From the NCBI GenBank assembly GCA_030684355.1, contig JAUXTN010000219.1:1-64000 (forward strand): DNA of 64,000 nt, written 5' to 3'. Under the pieces are notes generated by a model, which worked only from the letters and a program-made list of their open reading frames with translations, searched no databases and was not told the origin of the DNA. Each line of letters starts with the position of its first letter. Position 1 is the stretch's first letter. The position numbers and the translations under genes were made by a program. This stretch comes from Pseudomonadota bacterium (lineage in GTDB: Bacteria; Myxococcota_A; UBA796; SXON01). This document shows, in pieces, positions 33,610-42,771 of this stretch.

Positions 33610-33720
33610 CTACTCCGCCTCCACCACCGGCGCCGGCAGCGCGCCCACGATCCTCGTCGTCTCGAGGCTGACGGTGAGGACGCTCAGGAGCAGCGAGAGC
33701 GGGTAGCGCGGGGCCCCCTT
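33610..33720 (-). pseudogene. 3' tail of a second type ISP restriction-modification gene
   Basis: Reading leftwards, this stretch encodes APRYPLSLLLSVLTVSLETT, then RIVGALPAPVVEAE and a stop at 33610. The last 35 codons of the intact enzyme at 37173 read DPRYPLSLLLRVITVSLETM, then KIVRALPPLDVEGE. DNA identity is roughly 80% by eye. Both copies run in the same direction, so they form imperfect direct repeats flanking the genes between 33.8 and 37.1 kb. Confidence 0.7.
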
Positions 33721-33873
33721 CAGCGGTGCGCTGGTACGAGGCTACCTCACGGGGCATTGGGTTTAGAGGGAGATAGGCGGAAAAGTCTCGTTGCCGGGTG
33801 GCGGGAGTGACGACGATCCGCTACCTTTTCGCCGCCGAGAGAGCTGACGCTGGCGACACAAACGTACGGGAAC

Positions 33874-34878
33874 TTGATGCAGCGCCTCTCGGCCGCGGGA
33901 TTCAAACCCCGCGTAGCGCGGCGCGCAGTGCTTCCCGACTGGTGGGAGTCCCGCTGCGAGCAGGATCCCGCGTTGATCCCCGAGGTCGAGTTCCGCATGG
34001 CGCGGTTTCTCGGTGTACCGCTCTCCGTTGTGCGTGACGCCGGCGCAGCGCTCCAACGCCCGGACTACCCCGGCGCCCAGCTCCGCCAAGTGAAAGACAT
34101 TGGGCGCGACCGCGTAGGGCCCGCGATCCACCTGGCGATGCGCGTGGCTGAGGCGACGCTGCGCAGCTGGCGCGGCGGGCCGCCGGCGTTGGATCTTCCC
34201 CCGCAGGATCCGCTGGCATGGCGAGCGCTGCTGCAACAGGAAGGCCAAGTGGTCCGGCTACGAAACCTCCTCCCGGACTTGTGGCGGCGCGGGATCCCGG
34301 TCATTCATCTCGACAAGGATGCCGTGCCAGAACCGCGCTTCCAGGGGATGGCGTGCATCGTCGCGGGGCGGCCGGCGGTGGTACTCGCCCACAATCTCGA
34401 CGAACCGGGGCATCTCGCTTTCGTCATCGCGCACGAAGTCGGGCACATCGCGTACGGCGACTGCGTCGAAGGACAACCGGTGGTGGACGAGGACGACCGG
34501 AACCCCGACGATGCCGAAGTAGAGCGCCGTGCAGATTTGTACTCGGCGCGGGTTCTGCTTGGCGAGGGGGTGCCGGAGCTCACGAGGGGAACACACCAGG
34601 AGTTGGCCGAGCAGGCGAGCCGCATCGAGAAGGAGCGCGTCATCGACGCGGCGCTGGTGATCCGGAGGTGGGGTCGTTTGGCTGGGCGTGCGGGGGACGA
34701 GGGGGCGCATGCGCTGGCGGCGAGGGCGGTAGCTGCCCTCGGACGGGACAAGCGCGGCAAGGTCGAGATTCGTAGGGCTTTCGACCAACACGTCGACCTG
34801 GAGGCCGCCTCCGACGCCGACCGCGCGCTGCTGTCCTGCCTGCATGGAGATCCGGAGCAAGATGCGGCTCCTTCTTGA
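33874..34878 (+). CDS. ImmA/IrrE-family metallopeptidase
   Basis: This 334-residue protein has the zinc motif HEVGH at 187-191 with a downstream ERRADLYSA that supplies the third ligand region. The N-terminal 130 residues are helical and contain WWESRCEQDPALIPEVEFRM. Coherent sequence (LTLATQTYGNL) precedes the TTG at 33874, so the true start may be a few codons earlier at a non-ATG codon; the nearest ATG is 33877. ImmA-type proteases cleave repressors or antitoxins in mobile-element and toxin systems. It overlaps the PIN-like gene by 17 bases. Confidence 0.82.
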   Translation: MMQRLSAAGFKPRVARRAVLPDWWESRCEQDPALIPEVEFRMARFLGVPLSVVRDAGAALQRPDYPGAQLRQVKDIGRDRVGPAIHLAMRVAEATLRSWRGGPPALDLPPQDPLAWRALLQQEGQVVRLRNLLPDLWRRGIPVIHLDKDAVPEPRFQGMACIVAGRPAVVLAHNLDEPGHLAFVIAHEVGHIAYGDCVEGQPVVDEDDRNPDDAEVERRADLYSARVLLGEGVPELTRGTHQELAEQASRIEKERVIDAALVIRRWGRLAGRAGDEGAHALAARAVAALGRDKRGKVEIRRAFDQHVDLEAASDADRALLSCLHGDPEQDAAPS

Positions 34879-35470
34879 CACCGACATATTCTGTAAGCTC
34901 GGCGTGGCAGGTCTGCTGCCCGCGGCTGCCGAGGCGTTGGGCGTGACAGTCGGCGAGTGCGCGAGGCTCCCCGCGCTGCCCCACATGCTACGGCGCGGGA
35001 GCCTGGTGAAGCGCTACGGGGAGGCGCATTGCGCTGCGCTCGGCGCAATCGTCTCCTTCCTCCCCGTTGTGGAGGATGCCTCGGACCGGTGGCTGACACC
35101 CCTCGTGTCCGTCCCTGACGTGGACGCTGGCGAAGCACAATTGCTGGCGCTCGTCGCGGAGCATCCCGATCTGCTCCTCACAGGCGACAAGCGCTCGTTG
35201 CGCGCGGCGGCGCGGGTTCAGGGGCTTCCGGCCGCCATTGCGGGTAGAATCGTGACGCTGGAGGCAATCCTCGTCGAGGTGTGTCGGCGGAATGGCATCG
35301 ATGCCGTGCGCACCGCCGTCGCGCCGCTCATCGCGCTGCAGCCGCCAGACCGTACCCTTGCCATCTGCTTTTCGCCATCCAACGCGGATCCGATCCGTGC
35401 GCTCCTGAGTTATCTCCGATGCTTGGAGGACGAGGTCGCGCCGGTGATTCTCTGGCAGCCAACCGAGTAG
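34862..35470 (+). CDS. PIN-domain-like protein
   Basis: This 202-residue protein begins MRLLLDTDIFCKLGVAGLL, with the first acidic pair of a PIN nuclease fold (Asp6, Asp8). It continues with DVDAGEAQLLALVAEHPDLL and LTGDKRSLRA, the later acidic positions. This is consistent with an active metal-dependent RNase site, though the match is distant. The start at 34862 has GGAG upstream; an in-frame ATG at 34844 is possible. It lies between a putative repressor or antitoxin protease and a Beta-family protein, which suggests a three-gene toxin or defence unit. Confidence 0.65.
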   Translation: MRLLLDTDIFCKLGVAGLLPAAAEALGVTVGECARLPALPHMLRRGSLVKRYGEAHCAALGAIVSFLPVVEDASDRWLTPLVSVPDVDAGEAQLLALVAEHPDLLLTGDKRSLRAAARVQGLPAAIAGRIVTLEAILVEVCRRNGIDAVRTAVAPLIALQPPDRTLAICFSPSNADPIRALLSYLRCLEDEVAPVILWQPTE

Positions 35471-35478
35471 AGGTGCCC

Positions 35479-36561
35479 ATGTTCGGACCTGACCACTATG
35501 TGCCGATATTGAAGGTAAAGACCGCTGAGAAGGCGGCGATGTATAAACTCCCGGCGTCCGTTGCCGCCCGAGTCACGCCACTACTGGAGATCGTGGTGCG
35601 CAAGGAAGTGCCCGAAAGCAGGACCAAGCCGGCGTATCTTCCCTCGGTCGATGAGCATCTCGACAAGGCATTCAAGGGCCTTCGCAAGGCCGTAAATTCG
35701 TTCAATCGGTACTTTCTCGACTGCCGGGAGATCGCCGCCGATGGACATCAAGCAGCTGTGAGCGTGTTCGAGTCTGCCTCGAGGTTGGGCACGCCGTTTA
35801 TCCCAGTCACCTCCATTTCGCGCAACGCTGATGTCGCCGCCGCGCTCGCACACCGCACACACGGGATTGCGATGCGCCTGTCGCGCGAGGAATTCGAGTC
35901 GGGCACGCTTCCCACGGCGGTTCCCTCGTTTCTAAAAAAGCACGGTCTGAACGCATGCGACGTGGACCTCATCATCGACCTTGGCGCCGTCGACCAGATG
36001 ATCGCCTCGGGAATAGCTGAGCGCACGGAGGAATTCCTTGCGGAGGTGCCCGACCACGCATCATGGCGTACGTTCACGTTGTCCGCATGTGACTTCCCGG
36101 GAACCCTCAAGATGGACGCCGGCGATGAGGACGACCCCGTAAGGGAAGCGTCCTTCGCTCGGCACCAGTGGACGCACTGGTGCACCGCACGTCGCGCCAA
36201 CGGAGCTTTTCTCGCCCGCACCCCTACGTTCAGCGATTGCGGGATCCAGCATCGGAGTGGCGTTGAAGGCGTCACTCGTAAGATCAGTCCGGCCGCCGCG
36301 ATTCGTCACTCCTCGGCGGACTCCTGGCACATCGCCAAAGGCAAGAGGATTCGCGGGAATCCACCCCAGTTCCCCGGGCTTGCGAGAAAGATCATCGACG
36401 CCACGTCCGCAGCCGGAGCGCACTGCCCGGGTTGTGCTGGCCTGCACAAGGCTGCGGCCAACCATGAGGGCTTTGGGAACCTCATGAAGTGGCGCGAACT
36501 CGGCACCATCCACCACATCACTGTGACGGTGGAGAGCCTCGCTGCCCTGCGGTGGCCTTGA
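35479..36561 (+). CDS. Beta-family protein (T4 beta-like)
   Basis: This 360-residue protein begins MFGPDHYVPILKVKTAEKAA followed by VTPLLEIV, the start typical of the Beta protein family first named in phage T4. The family is often found near restriction and abortive-infection genes. Further features are DVDLIIDLGAVD and a late Cys/His cluster AGAHCPGCAGLH. No catalytic role is established. The ATG is eight bases after the PIN stop. Codon use is less GC-biased than in the surrounding metal genes, compatible with transfer. Its end overlaps the sce7726 gene on the opposite strand by 44 bases. Confidence 0.72.
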   Translation: MFGPDHYVPILKVKTAEKAAMYKLPASVAARVTPLLEIVVRKEVPESRTKPAYLPSVDEHLDKAFKGLRKAVNSFNRYFLDCREIAADGHQAAVSVFESASRLGTPFIPVTSISRNADVAAALAHRTHGIAMRLSREEFESGTLPTAVPSFLKKHGLNACDVDLIIDLGAVDQMIASGIAERTEEFLAEVPDHASWRTFTLSACDFPGTLKMDAGDEDDPVREASFARHQWTHWCTARRANGAFLARTPTFSDCGIQHRSGVEGVTRKISPAAAIRHSSADSWHIAKGKRIRGNPPQFPGLARKIIDATSAAGAHCPGCAGLHKAAANHEGFGNLMKWRELGTIHHITVTVESLAALRWP

Positions 36562-37114
36562 GGCGCTCGCGGACGGCCCCGGCGATCTCGTCGAGGGTCA
36601 GGTGCGCGCACACGCGATCCCACACGACGGCTCGAGGCTTGCCGCGGACGCCGCGAGCAAGGCCGCGCGCCTCCAGAAGCGCCATCGCCTCGTCAGACCA
36701 GAGCAGCTCCACGAGGGCGCGCGCATCGCGTGCGGGGTTCCTGCGGCCCCGCCGCGCTTCACGGAGCCGGGGGCGTGACGCGGGGCCGTCGATTCGCAGC
36801 ACTGCCCACCAGTCAGGGATCAAGGCCTGCGCCGAAGCCAAGTGGCGCTCGCCGACGACGAGGGTGACGCGGTCGAACACGCGCCCGTAGACCTCGATTT
36901 GACGAGGTAGACGCACGAGACTGTCGCGGTCGGACTTGATCTCGTAGCCGTGGAGAACGCCGTTCACCACGGCGAGGTCGGCACGAACCGTTCCCATGCA
37001 GAGGCCGAGCTCGTCGACGACGACGGTGTCGGTGTCGGACCGGCGGGCGTGCTCGCGGGCGAGGCGGGCGCGCAGGGCGGGGCGGATGTCCGCGTCGGCG
37101 AGGAGCTGGGTCAT
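36518..37114 (-). CDS. sce7726-family protein
   Basis: The ATG at 37114 gives 198 residues with DTVVVDELGLCMGTVRADLA, NGVLHGYEIKSDRDSLVRLP and TLVVGERHL. The D...E-x-K arrangement (DLAVV, YEIKSD) looks like a PD-(D/E)xK nuclease core. This pattern identifies the sce7726 family, named after a Sorangium gene and frequent in myxobacterial and mobile regions. A longer frame starts at 37189, but the family begins near MTQLLADADIRPALRARL. It lies just downstream of the restriction enzyme and could be an accessory nuclease. Confidence 0.8.
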   Translation of the reverse strand: MTQLLADADIRPALRARLAREHARRSDTDTVVVDELGLCMGTVRADLAVVNGVLHGYEIKSDRDSLVRLPRQIEVYGRVFDRVTLVVGERHLASAQALIPDWWAVLRIDGPASRPRLREARRGRRNPARDARALVELLWSDEAMALLEARGLARGVRGKPRAVVWDRVCAHLTLDEIAGAVRERLKATAGQRGSPPSQ

Positions 37115-37172
37115 GTCGAGGTTCCCGTTAACACACCTGAACATGTGAGCAGGCAGAAACGAGTCCGGTCGC

Positions 37173-40100
37173 TCACTCCCCCTCCACATCGAGCGGCGGC
37201 AGCGCGCGAACGATCTTCATCGTCTCGAGGCTGACGGTGATGACGCGGAGGAGGAGCGAGAGCGGGTAGCGCGGGTCCCCGACGGTCTCGGTGGCCCAGG
37301 CGTTGGCGTCCTTCACGATGCCGCTCGCCTTGTCGGTGGTGACGCCCTGGCGCTCCATGACCCACTCGATGGCGGGCTTGCCGTTCACCACGTACTCGTG
37401 AGCTTCGAGCGGGATGTCGCGCACGGTGAAGAACGCGTTGTAGACGATGGCGGTCTTGTCCTTGCCCTTGCCGAACTTCATGTTCTCAACGCGGAGCTGC
37501 GTGGGCGTGGGCGCGGCGGGCCCCTCCACCCGCGCGGCGTACTCGGGCACGCGCTCGTAGCCGACGTGCAACTCCCCGAGCGCGCGGCCCGCCTTGCTGA
37601 AGGCGCGGAAGTCCTCGGCCGACTTCACCCGCGGGATGCGCGGCAGCTCCTTGCCGAGGTTGTCGGCGTAGCGCTCGCGGTAGTCGGGCGAGTGGAGGAT
37701 GCCGTACACGTAGTAGAAGACGGCCTCCTTCGTGATGTCCTCGCCGGGGTACGCGCCCTGGAAGTGGGCGAGGCCGGCGTCGGTGATGCCGTCGCGGCGG
37801 ACGGGGGCCGTGGGGGCGACGGTGGCGTTGTACGCGGGGGGCGCGCTCTCGGTGACGAAGAGGGGGCCGGCGGGGTCGGAGGCTTCATCGTCGGGGTCGG
37901 CGGTGGCGGTGTCGTAGAGGTAGAGGGGGAAGAATTGGGCCTTTTCCATGAGGTCGAGGCTTGGAATTGCGTCCGCCATTAGGCAGGAGAAAGCTGGCCG
38001 CGAGCCGATGCCCGAGAGGCCGATTACGCGATTCTGCGTGTCGGGCGCGGGGAAAAAGCGAGGAATCTGGAGGACCCTCTCGTTCAGCTTGCGGTCAAAG
38101 TACAGCCACTGCTTCGAGAACGCGCGGTAAAGGCTCGGAACGAGCTTCGTGGCGTCGAACACGAGCTCGGTTCCCCTGGCAAGGTCGGTCTTGAGATTCA
38201 CCGTCCAGGCGATCTTCGTGGGGTCGTTGCTGACAAACCCATCAACGATCGCTTGGCGTTCCCGCCGCTCCAAACCAGGATTGGTGCTACCAAGCCGGGC
38301 GAGCTCAGCGTTGTAGAAGGAGATCGTCCGCACCATGTGATCAGCAACTCCCTTCCGTGAAGGCCCGATTGCCCACGCATCGCGCTGCGTCTTCACACCG
38401 TTGGAGTAGTTGCCAAAGATAGCCAGACGAGTCTCGCCCTTGTCCCCGATGATGATGTGGCGTCCGAAGCCATCGTCGCGCTGTCTCAGCCAGTCCCCAT
38501 GGGCATCGGGAGTAACCTGCGTCCAGCCACTCACTTCACTGACCCCTGCGATACTTCCGAAGGTTACGACAGCTTTGAGCTTGTCCTCCCGCGTAAGATA
38601 GTCGCCGACGTCACGGAAGAAGATACGTCCCACCCCGGCGGCCGCGGGATTCTTGACGAGCACCGAAATGGCGACGGCGGCGCGACTACCGCTGCCGAAC
38701 ACCTTCCCACCCTCCCTCCTCGACAACTCACCCGAGGTCCGCTGGTTGCCCCGAAGGTGAAAAACGTAGATGCTGCTAAACTCCTCGGCAAGGCACTGTC
38801 GCAGCCCGCTTGTTGTACTTGCTTCGACAAAGTTCGCGTTGGTAACGAAGCCGATGATGCCGCTATGACCCACGCGATCGCTCGCCCAGCGGATGGCACG
38901 CACATAGCTGTCGTAAAGCGCAGTCTTGAGAACTGCGTTCGAACGGGCAACGTAGGTCTCTGCCAGCCGGGCGTCGAGGTTGGGGTAGCCCACGTTCTGA
39001 TTGTTGTCATTCTCACTCTTCTGCCCCACCGAATACGGCGGATTCCCCACGATCACCCGGATGTCCAGCCCCTTCTGCCGCACCCGCCGCGCGCTGTTGT
39101 CGGCCAGCATCTGCGACACCAGGTCGTCCTTCTCGTAGAGCTGGAAGGTGTCGGTCAGGCAGATACCCTCGAAGGGTTGGTACGTCCCGCCGACCATGTC
39201 GTGGTACACCGCCTCGATGTTGATGGCCGCGATGTAGTAGGCGAGCAGCACGATCTCGTTGGCGTGGATCTCCTTCGCGTATTTCCGTGGCAGCTCCTCC
39301 TTCGTGATGAGCCCGCTCTGGAGCAGGCGCGTGATGAAGGTGCCGGTGCCCGTGAACGGGTCGAGGATGTGCACGCCCTCGCTGCCGAGCGTCTGCCCGA
39401 ACTCGGTGCGGAGCAGGTGGTCGACGCTGTGGAGGATGAAGTCCACGATCTCGACGGGGGTGTAGACGATGCCGAGGCGCTCCGACAACTTCGGGAAGGC
39501 GTTGCGGAAGAACTTGTCGTACAGCTCGACCACGATCTTCTGCTTGCCGCTGGCGCTCTCGATGCCCTCCGCGCGCAGCTTCACCGAGTCGTAGAAGGCC
39601 TGGAGGGTGGTCGCCTCCTTGTCGAGGCGGTGCTCGTCCAGCACATCGAGCACGGCCTGCATCGCCTTGCTCATCGAGTTCTCGGTGGCGAAGTTGTGGC
39701 CCGCGAACAGGGCCTCGAACACCGGCCGCGTGACGAGGTGCTGCGCCAGCATCTCGATAATCTCGTCGCGCGTGAGGCTGTCGTTCAGGTCGTCCCGCAG
39801 CTCGCGGGTGAACCCCTCGAAGGCCTCGCGCTCGCGGACGTTGGCGGGGGTGTCGAGGATGCTCGTGATGCGGTCGGTGTGGGCGCGGGCGATCTTCGCG
39901 ATGTCCTTCGCCCAGTCCTCCCAGTGGTGGCGGTTGCCGACCTTCTGCACGAGCTTGGCGTAGATCGCGTGCTCGATCTCACCGATCTCGAACTGGAGAG
40001 CCATCTGGTCCGGCACCTTCGCCTTGCGCGCCTGCGTGCCGATGCTGGCGCCCCCCTGCGCGTCGCCGCGCGCCTTCGCCTTCGCGTCGCCCTTCTTCGG

Positions 40101-42116
40101 CCGGCGGGCAATCTTGTCGGTGACGGCGATGATCTCCATCTTGGTGGGGTCGGGGCCGGTCAGCTCCAGCTTGTTGATCATCGCGTCGAAGCGGTCGTCG
40201 TGGGAGCGCAGCGCCTGGAGCACCTGCCACACCACCTTGTAGGTCTGGTTGTCGTTGAGCGCCTCGTGGGCCTCCACGCCAGGGGGGATGACCACGGGGA
40301 GCACGATGTAGCCGCGCGTCTTGCCCTCGGCGCGGCGCATCACGCGGCCGACGGACTGCACGACGTCCACCTGGGAGTTGCGCGGCGTCAGGAAGAGCAC
40401 CGCGTCGAGCGCGGGGACGTCCACCCCCTCCGACAGGCAACGCACGTTGGATAGGATGCGGCAGGTGTCCTCGGGCGTCTCGGCCTTCAGCCAACCGATC
40501 TTCTCGTCCTTGAGCGAGGCGTTCATGCCGCCGTCCACGTGGGCGGCCTCGCAACGCAGGCGCGCGGCCTCCTCCCCCTCGGGCGCGGAGCTCTGGTAGG
40601 CCTCCACCACCGCCTCGAACATCCCCGCGATCGTGGTGGACGCCACCTTGTGGCTCTTGGCGTCGGGCTTCCCCTTGATGACCTGGCAGAACGCGACCGC
40701 GCGCTTCATCGGGGAGGCGTCGCCGGTGAGCTCCTCGGCGAGGCCCTGCTTGGCGAGCGCCTTCCAACACCCGACGATCTTCGCGGCGTCGTCCATTCGC
40801 AGCTCGTTGTCCGCGCTCTTGAGCAGGCCCTGGAGGCGGCCGCTGACGTGCTTCTGGTCGACCGCGAGCACGATGACCTTGTAGTCCACCAGCAGGCGGC
40901 GCTTGACCGCCTCGGAGAACGTGAGGACGAACAGGTTCTCGCCGTACAACGCGGCGTCGTCCATCGAGCAGAGCGCGACGTCGTCTTTCTCGGCCATCGC
41001 CCTTGCGCTCTCGCCGAAGATGCGCGGCGTGGCGGTCATGTACACGCGCTTGGCGCCGCGGACGTAGGCGGCGTCGTGCACGCGGACGAAGGCGCTCTCG
41101 TCGTCGTCGCCGAAGGTGGCGCCGGTGGTGCGGTGGGCCTCGTCGCAGATGACGAGGTCGAAGTCGGGGAGCCCGTGCTCCGCCTGGGCGCGGTGGACGA
41201 CCTCGATGGAGTGGTATGTCGCGAACACGACGGTCATGTGCTCGGCGTCGTGCCCGGCGAGGGCCTTCGCCGCGAGGCGATCCGGCTCGGTAGTGGCGGG
41301 GTAGTGCAGCTCGTGGGCGAGGGTCTGGACGGCGTCGTCGTCCTTGCCGCGCTTCTTGCCGACGTCGCTGTCCGAGCACACCGCGAAGCTGCGGAGGCGC
41401 GTCTCGCTCTCCTGGGTCCACTCGGTGAGCGTCTGGGAGAGGAGCGCGAGGCTCGGCACGAGGAAGAGCACGCGCTTGCCCTTGCCCGCGAGCCGCTCGG
41501 CGAGCTTGAGGCTCGTGAAGGTCTTGCCCGTGCCGCACGCCATGATGAGCTTGCCGCGGTCGTGGCTGGCCAGCCCCCGCGTGACGGCCGCCACCGCGCT
41601 CTCCTGGTGCTCCCGGAGCCTGTTCTTCTCCCGGAGGGCGGGGGCCTGCCGCGGCGTGAAGCTCGACCAGTCGATGACGCTGTTCTCCAGCGCGGCGAGG
41701 TCGATCTTGCTCGCGGGTGGCTGCTGATCCCGGAGGGCGTCCTCCGCGTGGTCGCTCCAATTCGTGGTGGTGGTCACGATGATGCGCTGGCTGAAGGGCT
41801 TCTTGCCCGAGGCGGTGAAGAAGCTGTCGATGTCGGACTTCTGCACGCGGTGGTCGTGCGCGTAGAGCTTGCACTGGACAGCGTGGACGTCGCCCGCGAT
41901 GGTCTCGGCGACCAGATCGATGCCCGTGTCGCGCTTGTCGAGGCCGTGGCGCCCGGCCCAGGCCGCGTGGCTCTCTACGCTCCGGTAGAGCTCCTTGAAG
42001 GCGGGCTCATTGCGGAGGTAGGCGACCGTGAGCTCCTCGAAGTAGGTGCCGCGCTCGCGCTCTGTGCGGCCCGCGGCGCGGAGCTGGTCGAGGAGGACGT
42101 GGAGGTGGCTCTGCAT
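37173..42116 (-). CDS. Type ISP single-chain restriction-modification enzyme
   Basis: This 1647-residue protein combines all activities in one chain. A PD-(D/E)xK-type nuclease sits at the N-terminus (GIDLVAE 65-71, QCK 81-83). A superfamily 2 helicase/translocase follows (ACGTGKT 193-199, DEAH 325-328, TATP 361-364, QSVGRVMRR 587-595), then a coupler. The N6-adenine methyltransferase has DPFTGTGTF at 919-927 and NPPY at 1025-1028. The C-terminal 550 residues should hold the target-recognition domain. Size and order match LlaGI/LlaBIII-type enzymes. The ATG at 42116 with AGGA upstream is preferred over the longer frame. It protects against phage DNA and needs no partner subunit. Confidence 0.92.
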   Translation of the reverse strand: MQSHLHVLLDQLRAAGRTERERGTYFEELTVAYLRNEPAFKELYRSVESHAAWAGRHGLDKRDTGIDLVAETIAGDVHAVQCKLYAHDHRVQKSDIDSFFTASGKKPFSQRIIVTTTTNWSDHAEDALRDQQPPASKIDLAALENSVIDWSSFTPRQAPALREKNRLREHQESAVAAVTRGLASHDRGKLIMACGTGKTFTSLKLAERLAGKGKRVLFLVPSLALLSQTLTEWTQESETRLRSFAVCSDSDVGKKRGKDDDAVQTLAHELHYPATTEPDRLAAKALAGHDAEHMTVVFATYHSIEVVHRAQAEHGLPDFDLVICDEAHRTTGATFGDDDESAFVRVHDAAYVRGAKRVYMTATPRIFGESARAMAEKDDVALCSMDDAALYGENLFVLTFSEAVKRRLLVDYKVIVLAVDQKHVSGRLQGLLKSADNELRMDDAAKIVGCWKALAKQGLAEELTGDASPMKRAVAFCQVIKGKPDAKSHKVASTTIAGMFEAVVEAYQSSAPEGEEAARLRCEAAHVDGGMNASLKDEKIGWLKAETPEDTCRILSNVRCLSEGVDVPALDAVLFLTPRNSQVDVVQSVGRVMRRAEGKTRGYIVLPVVIPPGVEAHEALNDNQTYKVVWQVLQALRSHDDRFDAMINKLELTGPDPTKMEIIAVTDKIARRPKKGDAKAKARGDAQGGASIGTQARKAKVPDQMALQFEIGEIEHAIYAKLVQKVGNRHHWEDWAKDIAKIARAHTDRITSILDTPANVREREAFEGFTRELRDDLNDSLTRDEIIEMLAQHLVTRPVFEALFAGHNFATENSMSKAMQAVLDVLDEHRLDKEATTLQAFYDSVKLRAEGIESASGKQKIVVELYDKFFRNAFPKLSERLGIVYTPVEIVDFILHSVDHLLRTEFGQTLGSEGVHILDPFTGTGTFITRLLQSGLITKEELPRKYAKEIHANEIVLLAYYIAAINIEAVYHDMVGGTYQPFEGICLTDTFQLYEKDDLVSQMLADNSARRVRQKGLDIRVIVGNPPYSVGQKSENDNNQNVGYPNLDARLAETYVARSNAVLKTALYDSYVRAIRWASDRVGHSGIIGFVTNANFVEASTTSGLRQCLAEEFSSIYVFHLRGNQRTSGELSRREGGKVFGSGSRAAVAISVLVKNPAAAGVGRIFFRDVGDYLTREDKLKAVVTFGSIAGVSEVSGWTQVTPDAHGDWLRQRDDGFGRHIIIGDKGETRLAIFGNYSNGVKTQRDAWAIGPSRKGVADHMVRTISFYNAELARLGSTNPGLERRERQAIVDGFVSNDPTKIAWTVNLKTDLARGTELVFDATKLVPSLYRAFSKQWLYFDRKLNERVLQIPRFFPAPDTQNRVIGLSGIGSRPAFSCLMADAIPSLDLMEKAQFFPLYLYDTATADPDDEASDPAGPLFVTESAPPAYNATVAPTAPVRRDGITDAGLAHFQGAYPGEDITKEAVFYYVYGILHSPDYRERYADNLGKELPRIPRVKSAEDFRAFSKAGRALGELHVGYERVPEYAARVEGPAAPTPTQLRVENMKFGKGKDKTAIVYNAFFTVRDIPLEAHEYVVNGKPAIEWVMERQGVTTDKASGIVKDANAWATETVGDPRYPLSLLLRVITVSLETMKIVRALPPLDVEGE

Positions 42117-42246
42117 CGGATCCTGCGGGGGAGCGGCGGAGTGTGCCGGAGTCGGCCGAGCCGCGCAATCGCGCGCGAGCCTGGGCGCCACGATGGCCGG
42201 CAACCCTCCGCCCCACCACGGAAGGGACGCCGGGCTGCCGGGTGCC

Positions 42247-42771
42247 TTACCGCACTCGCCACCCGCCCGGAAGCCGGAACGTCGCCGCCACAACCTCCCC
42301 CACCACCAACGCCCCCCCCATCCCCACCACCGTCGTCGCCCCCATCGGCCAGCACCCCACCGCCCCAGCCAGCCCCGCAACGAGCCCGCCGCCGACGAGC
42401 GCGCTCCAGCTCCGCGAGCTCATCCCCACGACGAGGCCGGCAACGAGCCCCCCCGACGCGCACAGGGCGACGCACCAGCTCGCGCAGTTCGGACCCGCGC
42501 ACCCGAGCCCGTTCGCGACAAGGGCGAAGGGCGCGAGGAGCGGCGCCAGGCCCGCAATCGCGCCGAGGATCGCGCCCCGACCCCACCCGAGGCCGCGCCA
42601 CCGCATCACGAGGAAGCCCACCCCCACAGTCCCGGCGAGGAGCGCCTGAACTACGCCGGCGTCCGCCGCCACGAGGACGAGCGTGAAGAGGGCCATGAGG
42701 GGGATGGCATCGCGGGCAGCGTCGCGCCATCGGCCGCGCTCGTAGGCCGAACGGATCGAGGAGCTGTTCAT
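42247..42771 (-). CDS. Polytopic membrane protein paired with sigma factor 1
   Basis: This 174-residue protein has about six membrane helices and a short charged N-terminus (MNSSSIRSAYERGRWRDAAR). CAGPNC and further Cys residues lie in or next to helices. Its ATG overlaps the sigma-factor stop (ATGA). A paralogue follows the sigma factor at 61386. The size, topology and coupling resemble membrane anti-sigma factors such as the NrsF/DUF1109 type, but I cannot assign it to that family by sequence. Confidence 0.7.
   Translation of the reverse strand: MNSSSIRSAYERGRWRDAARDAIPLMALFTLVLVAADAGVVQALLAGTVGVGFLVMRWRGLGWGRGAILGAIAGLAPLLAPFALVANGLGCAGPNCASWCVALCASGGLVAGLVVGMSSRSWSALVGGGLVAGLAGAVGCWPMGATTVVGMGGALVVGEVVAATFRLPGGWRVR

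Noticed and set aside
33804..33873. Extending the ImmA gene to an upstream ATG or GTG
   Set aside because: Coherent codons reach back to about 33811, but no ATG, GTG or TTG lies in frame before 33874 after the TGA at 33808. The true start remains open.
34874..34900. TTGACA followed by TATTCT/TGTAAG as a promoter inside the PIN-like gene
   Set aside because: It lies in the first codons of a gene overlapping its upstream partner, spacing is poor, and there is no gene start to serve downstream.
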